DNA from: Vreelandella hamiltonii
GTDB taxonomy: Bacteria; Pseudomonadota; Gammaproteobacteria; Pseudomonadales; Halomonadaceae
Reading direction: 5' to 3'
DNA: 64,000 nucleotides
Assembly: GCF_014651775.1 (NCBI RefSeq)
Contig: NZ_BMXN01000016.1
Coordinates: forward strand, 17,180-81,179
How positions within the stretch are numbered: the first letter of the stretch is position 1; each line of letters begins with the position of its first letter. A program made the translations under genes and the position numbers. Of the stretch, positions 57,872-64,000 are shown piece by piece. Below the pieces are notes generated by a model that did not search any database, was not told the DNA's origin, and worked only from the letters and a program-made list of their open reading frames with translations.

Positions 57872-59728
57872 TCAGTAATCGCGCAGCGAAGGTGACCCCA
57901 GGGCAAGCGCGCTGGCACCGGATAGCTTGAAGCTGCTGATGGTGCCGGTCAGGTGGTTTGCCTGCTCCTTGAGGTGCTCGGCGGCGGTGGTGGACTCTTC
58001 CACCATGGCAGCGTTTTCCTGGGTCATCCGGTCCAGCTCGGCCACTGCGATGTTGACCTGCTTGATGCCATCACTCTGTTCGCTGGTGGCGGCGTTGATC
58101 TCTTCGAGTACGTCGGTGACGCGGGTGATGTGCTCGACGATATCGTGCATGGTGCTGCCTGCATCACGCACCAGAGTCGTGCCATTGTTGACTCGTGCCT
58201 GGGAGTCTTCGATCAGCTTCTGGATGTCGCTGGCAGCGTCGCTGCTGCGGCCGGCCAGTTTACGCACTTCGTCGGCCACCACGGCAAAGCCGCGGCCATG
58301 CTCGCCCGCTCTGGCGGCTTCTACCGAGGCGTTGAGCGCCAGCAGGTTGGTCTGGAAGGCAATGCTGTTCATCAGCGTGACGATCTCGCCAATCTTGTTG
58401 GAGGCCTGGGAGATGTCTTCCATGGTCGTCACCACGTTCGAGACCACCTGACCGCCGTTTTTCGCTACTTCAGAGGCAGCGTGGGAGAGCTTGTTGGCCT
58501 CCTGGGCCGATGCGGCGGTGTGGGCGACGGTGCTGGTGATCTGCTCCACCGATGCAGACGTCTGCTGCAGGCTGGACGCGGCATTGTCGGTGCGGCGCGA
58601 CAGATCCTGCCCGCCTACGGCAATCTCGTTGGCGGCGTGGTGCACGGCTTCGCTGCTGGTACGCACCTCGATCAGCACTTCTTCCATTTTGCCCACGAAG
58701 CGGTTGAAGGCGCGGGCGATCTGCGTGACCTCGTCGTTGCCCTCTTCCGGCAAGCGCTGCGTCAGGTCGCCTTCACCGGAGGCAATGTTATCCATGGCGT
58801 TACGCACACCCAGCAGGCGACGCAGCAGCAGCGAGAGCAGCAGGCCGAACACCACGGCGGTGATGGCGGCGACGATCAGCAGGGTGATGATGGACGTGGT
58901 GGCAATGGCGCGCAGCCCGGCCGTGGCTTCTGCTTCGTCCAGCGCGACCACCAGCTGCCAGCCGCTATTGCCGCCCACCTGGCTGCCCATGAGCAGCTTG
59001 CTGCTTTCCTGCAGGGCCATGGGCTGGGGCGTGTCGGATTGGATAATGCGCGTGAGCTCCTGAGGGTTCAAGTTCGCACTCAGGGCGGTCGAGGGCTCCA
59101 GGGTCAGGGCGGCGTCCGGGTGGGCAACCAGGGTGCCATCCTGAGTGGTCAGAAAGCCGAAACTGGAAGGCGTGGGGGAAATATTGCCCACGATATCGAT
59201 GACGTCCGCTATGGTAATGTCTGCCCCAATGACGGCCATCAGCTCGCCATTACGGTAAAAGGGGCGGGCGAACGTGATGATCAATCCGCCGGTTTGCGCA
59301 TCGACATAGGGCGCGGTAACGACCGTGTTCGCTGCGCTAACGGCTGCCTGATACCACGGCCGTCCTCTAGGGTCGTAATCACTGGGTGGCTGCCAACCAT
59401 CTGAAAAAATGGCGGTTGAGGTATGTGGATAAGCCAGATATGCCGTCATGAAGTCGCCAGAGTCGGCCAACTGGCGCAAAGCTGACAGTGGCTCTTCGCC
59501 GCCAGCAGTGTGCTCCATGCTTTCCATCATGGTGTAGCGGGCATTGAACCACTCATCGATAGCCTGTGTGTTTCCATTCACAACGGCACTGAGGTTGCGA
59601 CTTACCTCTTCACTATTATGGCGTTTCACAGTGGAGTAGCTGGCAATGCCGTTGATCACCAACGCGAGGACGATGGCAGTTAGTGCGGCTAACAGTATTC
59701 GAAAGCGTAGGGTGGCGAGCATGGTCAC
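57872..59728 (-). CDS. methyl-accepting chemotaxis protein with dCache sensor
   Basis: A 618-residue chemoreceptor. TM1 is about 7-29, the periplasmic dCache domain about 33-275, TM2 about 282-305, then HAMP and the signalling domain with the invariant tip [42 protein letters not shown]. In the dCache part Tyr118, Arg123, Trp125, Tyr126 and Asp170 keep the spacing of the amino-acid-binding motif of dCache_1AA receptors such as PctA (every residue offset by three from it), so an amino-acid ligand is likely. No CheR-tether pentapeptide is seen at the C-terminus. Convergent with the LysR gene. Confidence 0.93.
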   Translation of the reverse strand: MTMLATLRFRILLAALTAIVLALVINGIASYSTVKRHNSEEVSRNLSAVVNGNTQAIDEWFNARYTMMESMEHTAGGEEPLSALRQLADSGDFMTAYLAYPHTSTAIFSDGWQPPSDYDPRGRPWYQAAVSAANTVVTAPYVDAQTGGLIITFARPFYRNGELMAVIGADITIADVIDIVGNISPTPSSFGFLTTQDGTLVAHPDAALTLEPSTALSANLNPQELTRIIQSDTPQPMALQESSKLLMGSQVGGNSGWQLVVALDEAEATAGLRAIATTSIITLLIVAAITAVVFGLLLSLLLRRLLGVRNAMDNIASGEGDLTQRLPEEGNDEVTQIARAFNRFVGKMEEVLIEVRTSSEAVHHAANEIAVGGQDLSRRTDNAASSLQQTSASVEQITSTVAHTAASAQEANKLSHAASEVAKNGGQVVSNVVTTMEDISQASNKIGEIVTLMNSIAFQTNLLALNASVEAARAGEHGRGFAVVADEVRKLAGRSSDAASDIQKLIEDSQARVNNGTTLVRDAGSTMHDIVEHITRVTDVLEEINAATSEQSDGIKQVNIAVAELDRMTQENAAMVEESTTAAEHLKEQANHLTGTISSFKLSGASALALGSPSLRDY

Positions 59729-59805
59729 TCTCTTTATCGTCAGGGTAAGTAACGACTATCGGCGAGAGTGACCACTTCTTTAGTCTAATAGCCCTTTGTC
59801 TTGGG

Positions 59806-60243
59806 CTAGCGCAAATCGCTGACCGCTGCCTGAATATCCGGTAGCGAGGCCTTGCTGAGGTCTTTGGATAGGGTATGGATCACCAGCTTCTGGGTGGGGT
59901 TGTCGAGTTTCTCACGCAGCAGCCCGAGGAACTTGGGTGGGGCCACCATGATCAGCTTTTCCATGCTGTTATCGACGCGGGCAGCATAGAGCCGTTGGGC
60001 GACTTCCTTGGCAAACAGCTCGTTTTCATGCCGGGAAGCGGCGCCTTCTTCACCTGACGAGCGTGACGTGGTGGACGTGGACTCATGCACGTCGGCCCCT
60101 CGGCGGTCGGTGATCAGGTCGCCTTCATGCAGCCTTCCTGCCGCATGCACCATGCTTTCCTGCTCGGCGAGTTCCAGGGCGTCACGGGTAAAGATTCTGG
60201 CGCGTGCCGCATCGGCTACCACGATATAGGTGGTCATCGTCAT
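59806..60243 (-). CDS. host attachment-type protein (PF10116-like)
   Basis: A 145-residue protein resembling the family first described as plant-host attachment protein in Agrobacterium. It starts TTYIVVADAARARIFTRD, then LVHAAGRLHEGDLITDRRG type sequence (here MVHAAGRLHEGDLITDRRGADVHES), RHENELFAKEVAQRLYAARVDNSMEKLIMVAPPKFLGLLREKL and KDLSKASLPDIQAAV. The fold is related to the release-factor/ribosome-rescue group. No signal peptide; GGAGG lies just upstream of the ATG at 60243. Its role in this organism is unknown. Confidence 0.86.
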   Translation of the reverse strand: MTMTTYIVVADAARARIFTRDALELAEQESMVHAAGRLHEGDLITDRRGADVHESTSTTSRSSGEEGAASRHENELFAKEVAQRLYAARVDNSMEKLIMVAPPKFLGLLREKLDNPTQKLVIHTLSKDLSKASLPDIQAAVSDLR

Positions 60244-60277
60244 ACGTCCTCCATGTCGTTGATTGCCCTTTAACCAT

Positions 60278-60310
60278 GGCAAGCGTTTGGGGTTAGGTCA
60301 AACGCTTGCC
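60278..60310 (-). terminator. terminator of the phn transporter operon
   Basis: Twelve-bp perfect stem GGCAAGCGTTTG / CAAACGCTTGCC with a 9-base loop, just after the last permease stop on the minus strand. Few T follow. Confidence 0.65.
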
Positions 60311-60318
60311 TGGTGGCC

Positions 60319-61128
60319 TTACAGCACTTTGCGGCGCAGCACGCTGGTGATGGCTTCACCGATCAGCACCAGCACGATGATCGCCATCAGGATGGTTGCG
60401 ACGGTCGGCCAGGCGAACGTATCGATGGCACCCTGCAGGATCACGCCAATCCCACCGGCCCCTACCAGGCCCAATACGGTCGATTCGCGGATATTGATAT
60501 CCCATCGCAGAATCACGATGGCGAAAAAGGCGGGCATCACCTGAGGGACGATGGCGTAAGCGACCACCTTGGCTTTGGAAGCACCGGTGGCTTCCATGGC
60601 CTCGACGGGACGGCGGTCGATCTCTTCGATGGCCTCGCCCATCAGCTTGCCGATGAAGCCGATGGAGCGAAACACGATGGCCAGAATACCGGCCAGAACG
60701 CCAGGGCCGAAAATGGCCACGAACAGCAGCGCCCAGATGATGGTGTTCACCGACCGGCTGGAGACCAGAATGAAGCGCCCCAGCCACAGGCAGGCCCGGT
60801 TCGGGGTGGTGTTCTGGGCAGCGATGTAGGCCACCGGCAGCGCCAGAAAGATGGTGATGAACGTGGCCAGTGTAGCGATATGCACGGTTTCCAGCAGGGC
60901 ATTCAAGATGTTGCCCAGCCCGGCGCTGCTGGGTGGCCACATGCGTGCGCCCAGCCCCGAGATCTGGTTCGGCGCGTCCCACACCCAGGGCCAGAAAATA
61001 TCGATATCGCGAACGGCCCAGAACACCAGCATCAAGGTGGCCAGCAGGACGGCATAGCGGATCAGCCGCTCTTTCCGGTCGTAACGTTGCCAGACTCGGT
61101 CGGCGAGTTGCTGTGCGTGATCTACCAT
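60319..61128 (-). CDS. phnE: phosphonate-type ABC transporter permease, second PhnE
   Basis: Inner-membrane permease of a phosphonate/phosphite ABC importer, 269 residues with about six spans. The PhnE signature is seen as VGAGGIGVILQGAIDTFAW and the EAA-like loop MGEAIEEIDRRPVEAMEATGASKAKVVAYAIVPQVMPAFFA. The start at 61128 overlaps the end of the first permease by seven bases. It is distantly similar to that gene, so the transporter has two different permeases. Confidence 0.9.
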   Translation of the reverse strand: MVDHAQQLADRVWQRYDRKERLIRYAVLLATLMLVFWAVRDIDIFWPWVWDAPNQISGLGARMWPPSSAGLGNILNALLETVHIATLATFITIFLALPVAYIAAQNTTPNRACLWLGRFILVSSRSVNTIIWALLFVAIFGPGVLAGILAIVFRSIGFIGKLMGEAIEEIDRRPVEAMEATGASKAKVVAYAIVPQVMPAFFAIVILRWDINIRESTVLGLVGAGGIGVILQGAIDTFAWPTVATILMAIIVLVLIGEAITSVLRRKVL

Positions 61129-61922
61129 ATTTTTTTCCTCACCCAGCCGCTGACGCCTTCGCTAAGCAGAATCACCGCAATGATGATCAGCAGAATGGCG
61201 AACGCAAAGTCGTAGTCATAGCGCCCGAAGGCGTTCATCAACGTGCCGCCAATCCCGCCAGCACCGACGATGCCCACCACGGCCGACGCGCGCAGATTGC
61301 TGTCCAGCTGATACATGGAGAGCCCCACCTGGCGAGGCAATATTTGCGGAAACACCGCATAGAACAGCGTGGCCAGATACCCGGCGCCAGCGGCACGCAT
61401 GGCTTCCACCTGGCCCCAGTCGATCTCCTCGATCTCTTCGGCAAGCAGCTTGCCGACAAAGCCGATGGAGTAAAGGGTCAGGGTCAGGATACCCGCCAGC
61501 GGGCCAAAGCCCACCGCAGCAACGAACAGGATGGCCACGATGACCGGATGAAAGCTGCGTGACACGATGATGACGCTGCGACCGATCAGGTAGATCGGTA
61601 GGGGCGCGATATTGCGGGCGGCCATGACCGCAAAAGGGATGGAGAGCAGCACGCCCAGCAAGGTGGCCAGAATGGCGATCTGGAAGCTCTCTTTAAAGCC
61701 GGTCAGCAGCAGCCCGAAACGTTCGAAGCTGGGCGGAAAGCCGCCGCTGAAAATACGCGCCGCCCGCGGCAGGCCTTCGGAGATCCGGGCCCAGTTGAAG
61801 GGCAGCGATCCAAACGCCCAGACCAGATACGCCAGGGCGATCAGAATGAGCCCGTAACGCAGGACGGGGTTGGCGATGAAAGGCGGCTTTTTCCAGGTGC
61901 GTGGAGTAGGGGGAGTCGTCAT
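61122..61922 (-). CDS. phnE: phosphonate-type ABC transporter permease, first PhnE
   Basis: Permease of 266 residues, six spans. Signature blocks are GFVGKLLAEEIEEIDWGQVEAMRAAGAGYLATLFYAVFPQILP and VGIVGAGGIGGTLMNAFGRYDY. Start ATG 61922, one base from the phnC stop. Longer in-frame starts add residues unlike the family. Same operon as phnC and phnD. Confidence 0.9.
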   Translation of the reverse strand: MTTPPTPRTWKKPPFIANPVLRYGLILIALAYLVWAFGSLPFNWARISEGLPRAARIFSGGFPPSFERFGLLLTGFKESFQIAILATLLGVLLSIPFAVMAARNIAPLPIYLIGRSVIIVSRSFHPVIVAILFVAAVGFGPLAGILTLTLYSIGFVGKLLAEEIEEIDWGQVEAMRAAGAGYLATLFYAVFPQILPRQVGLSMYQLDSNLRASAVVGIVGAGGIGGTLMNAFGRYDYDFAFAILLIIIAVILLSEGVSGWVRKKIW

Positions 61923-61923
61923 G

Positions 61924-62715
61924 TCAGGCCCCTTGCGCTGCAGGGTCGGGCTGTTCACTGACGGATTCGTCCGGCGCCTCGATGCCCCCATAAATGGCGT
62001 CCAGTGCCTCCTTGTTGAAGTCGCTCGGCAAGCCATCGAAAATCATCTTGCCATGCCGCAGCCCCACGATGCGTTCGGTGTAGGTCTTGGCCTGGGCGAC
62101 GTTGTGGATGTTGATGAGCACCGGCAGCGACAGCTCGCTGGCCAGGCTCTGCAGCAGCATCATGATCTGCTCGGATGTTCTCGGGTCCAGCGAAGCGGTG
62201 GGCTCATCCGCCAGCAGCAGGTCGGGCTCCTGCATCAGAGCACGCACCACGCCTACCCGCTGGCGCTCGCCGCCAGACAGTTCATCGGCGCGTTTGTTGG
62301 CGTAATGGGCAATCCCCACGCGCTCCATCAGCATGAATGCACGTTCGATGTCCGCTTGGGGGTAGCGCCTCGAAATGGCCTGATAAAGGCTCACATAGCC
62401 GAGGCGGCCCGCCAGCACGTTCTCCATGACCGTCAGCCGATCGAGCAGGTTGAACCCTTGAAAGACCATGCCGATCTTGCGGCGAGCACGGCGCAGCTCG
62501 GCGCCTCTGATATTCACCAGCTCCGTACCATTGAGCTTGATGGAGCCGGACGAGGGCTCCACCAGACGGTTGATACAGCGCAGCATGGTGCTCTTTCCCG
62601 CCCCCGATGCGCCCACGATCGACACGACGCTGGCGCCTTCTACCTTGAGGTCCAGGCCCTTGAGAACGGGCTCACTGTGGCCATAACGTTTGACCAGATT
62701 GGTAATTTCCAGCAT
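61924..62715 (-). CDS. phnC: phosphonate-type ABC transporter ATP-binding protein
   Basis: ATPase subunit, 263 residues. Walker A GASGAGKST (about 36-44), Q-loop FQGFNLL, signature LSGGERQRV, Walker B LLLADEPTASLDP, switch His in INIHNVAQ. The PhnC-specific RRIGMVFQ-type stretch is ARRKIGMVFQGFNLLDRLTVMENVLAGRLG. The C-terminus is Glu/Pro/Ala-rich. Between phnD (54-base gap) and phnE. Confidence 0.95.
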   Translation of the reverse strand: MLEITNLVKRYGHSEPVLKGLDLKVEGASVVSIVGASGAGKSTMLRCINRLVEPSSGSIKLNGTELVNIRGAELRRARRKIGMVFQGFNLLDRLTVMENVLAGRLGYVSLYQAISRRYPQADIERAFMLMERVGIAHYANKRADELSGGERQRVGVVRALMQEPDLLLADEPTASLDPRTSEQIMMLLQSLASELSLPVLINIHNVAQAKTYTERIVGLRHGKMIFDGLPSDFNKEALDAIYGGIEAPDESVSEQPDPAAQGA

Positions 62716-62769
62716 GGGTGCACATCCATTCGCTCGATAAAAGCGCGCCGCCAGGGCGGCGCGACCAGG

Positions 62770-63759
62770 CTACTCCAGGTTTTCCCGCGTGTAGCGCACG
62801 TCATTGGCGGCCTGAATGGTGCGAATCACCTGCCAGTGTTCCTGGTAGTTGATGGGGATGAATTTCTCGACCCCTTCGAACTCCTCGCCCAGCTCGGTGC
62901 CGACGAAGTCAAAGGTAAAGAACGCCTCTTCGATCTTCTCGACCAGGTCCGGGTGCAGGTTGTGGGCGTAGTTGTAGGAGGTGGTCGGGAAGCGGTCGGA
63001 CTCATAGATCAGCCGTACGTCCTCTTCGTCGTACAGGCCACGCGCGGCCATGCGCTCGACCACTTCGGAGGCCACCGGCGCGGCGTCATAGTCGCGGGCC
63101 ACCACGCCCAGCATGGATTGGTCATGGCTGCCGGAGTAGACCACCTCATAATCTTCATCCGGGGTGATGCCCAGCTCGGGCAGCAGTGCCCGCGGTGCCA
63201 GGTTGCCGGAGTTGGACGTGGGGGAGGTATGCGCGACGCGTTTGCCCTTCAGGTCTTCCAGGGACTCGATGTCCGAGTCGACATGGGTGAACATTTGCAG
63301 CGTGTAGCCGAACTGGCCATCGTCAGAGCCCATCAGGGCGAAGGGTACGGCTCCGGCCAGGTTCACGGCAAAGGGCGTCGGGCCGGTCGAGAACCCGGCA
63401 ATGTGCAGTCGGCCGCTGCGCATGGCTTCCACCTGGGCAGCGTTGGACTGCACTGCAAAGAAGCGCACGTCACGGCCCGTGACCTCGGAAAGGTGGTCGA
63501 CGAACGGCTGCCAGATGTCGGAGTAAATGGCAGGGTCCTCCACCGGCGTGTAGGCGAAGATCAGCGTGCTGGGGTTGGCCCAGTTCGATTCATCGGCCGG
63601 GCGGTCGGCGACCATGTCGCCATTCTCGTCGCAGTAGAGTGCGTCCAGGGCGCCGCGTTCGCAGTCGGCCTGGGCATGGCTGGCAAGCAGTGCCATGGGG
63701 AGAAGCGAGACCGCAGTGAGCAGAGCCAGCGGACGCTTGGGCCAGGATGGCGTTTTCAT
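62770..63759 (-). CDS. phnD: phosphonate/phosphite-type ABC binding protein PhnD
   Basis: Periplasmic binding protein, 329 residues from the ATG at 63759 (AGAGGC upstream). Signal peptide about 1-31 (LLTAVSLLPMALLASHAQA). The mature part has STLIFAYTPVEDPAIYSDIWQPFVDHLSEVTGRDVRFF, MRSGRLHIAGFSTGPTPFAVN and AHTSPTSNSGNLAPRALLPELG, where the Ser/Thr-rich turn binds the phosphonate oxygens in the family. The ligand (phosphonate, phosphite, hypophosphite or phosphate ester) cannot be read. First of phnD-phnC-phnE-phnE. No Pho box was recognised upstream. Confidence 0.93.
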   Translation of the reverse strand: MKTPSWPKRPLALLTAVSLLPMALLASHAQADCERGALDALYCDENGDMVADRPADESNWANPSTLIFAYTPVEDPAIYSDIWQPFVDHLSEVTGRDVRFFAVQSNAAQVEAMRSGRLHIAGFSTGPTPFAVNLAGAVPFALMGSDDGQFGYTLQMFTHVDSDIESLEDLKGKRVAHTSPTSNSGNLAPRALLPELGITPDEDYEVVYSGSHDQSMLGVVARDYDAAPVASEVVERMAARGLYDEEDVRLIYESDRFPTTSYNYAHNLHPDLVEKIEEAFFTFDFVGTELGEEFEGVEKFIPINYQEHWQVIRTIQAANDVRYTRENLE

Positions 63760-63901
63760 GAGAAGCCTCTTATGTGCGTTATTGTTGTTGCGTGATGCCC
63801 ACCATCGCTGCAAGGTGGTGTTGCGATCAGCGTGCGTTTCGCTAATGGACATTTGAAGACGCAGATGTTTATTTTTCGAAAACGAGCATTCTCAATCGTA
63901 A

Positions 63902-64000
63902 CTATTCAGCACCGGTTGGCTGAGTCGGGGCTTCTTGCTGCATGAAGGCTGGCACCTCCCCCGCAAACAGTTGCTCCAGTGCGGTATGCGCCGCCACCCC
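63902..64000 (-). CDS. C-terminal end of an unidentified gene
   Basis: The last 32 codons of a gene entering from the right edge: VAAHTALEQLFAGEVPAF and a Gln/Pro/Thr-rich tail ending GAE before TAG. Too short to identify. Read in the same direction as phnD and about 140 bases upstream of it. Confidence 0.5.
   Translation of the reverse strand, partial: GVAAHTALEQLFAGEVPAFMQQEAPTQPTGAE

Noticed and set aside
57953..59404. 483-codon plus-strand frame opposite the chemoreceptor
   Set aside because: Antisense shadow; glycine/histidine-rich with no domain.
63760..63901. Pho box before phnD
   Set aside because: No pair of CTGTCAT-like repeats with 4-base spacing could be found.

Overview
The window reads as chromosome of a moderately halophilic gammaproteobacterium of the family Halomonadaceae (Halomonas or a close relative). 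The basis is high GC, the gammaproteobacterial gene orders hemC-hemD-hemX-hemY and lptM-lysA-dapF-DUF484-xerC, and a complete four-gene cluster that I recognise as the ectoine/hydroxyectoine TRAP transporter teaABC with teaD. This is judged by reading translations; no search was run. No rRNA, tRNA or CRISPR was found.

Layout. 1-9480: on the minus strand, uvrD (cut by the window edge), the sugar-phosphate regulator hexR, a Na+:solute symporter, a DUF72 gene and the haem genes hemC, hemD, hemX and hemY. One small plus-strand gene lies at 2231. 9616-18214: a PAS-PAS-LOV-GGDEF-EAL protein, then argH and the lysine/cell-wall/recombination run lptM, lysA, dapF, DUF484, xerC and a HAD phosphatase. 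18234-29054: engB, cytochrome c4, dsbA, a nuclease-like protein, a TRAP permease pair with no binding protein, thiD, a double-domain universal stress protein, dtd and an ABC-F ATPase. 29240-36907: teaABCD, a periplasmic FKBP, a PHB-depolymerase-like esterase, SCO1 with a membrane partner, and an AEC carrier. 37161-46528: trmB, thiG-thiS, DUF423, an MHYT-GGDEF-EAL protein, a hotdog thioesterase, malate synthase G, a hydrolase and a flavin reductase.

46540-51790 is the accessory region. An intact comM is followed, beyond its 5' end, by a PrlF-YhaV toxin-antitoxin pair, a broken IS3-type transposase and AT-rich DNA with one unrecognised 306-residue protein. Two further partial copies of the comM 5' end (about 18 and 61 codons) lie in this stretch. 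The rightmost copy still carries what looks like the original comM upstream region, so DNA appears to have entered comM while an intact gene was kept.

51791-64000 returns to core-like genes: fhuD, ubiK, glnK-amtB-glnK with a sigma-54-type promoter, fpr with its divergent LysR regulator, a dCache chemoreceptor, a host-attachment-type protein and a four-gene phosphonate/phosphite ABC importer. The window ends inside an unidentified gene.

Together the genes show osmolyte scavenging (teaABC), nitrogen sensing and ammonium uptake (PII and AmtB), phosphonate-type uptake, c-di-GMP signalling with a probable blue-light input, and haem, lysine and thiamine synthesis.
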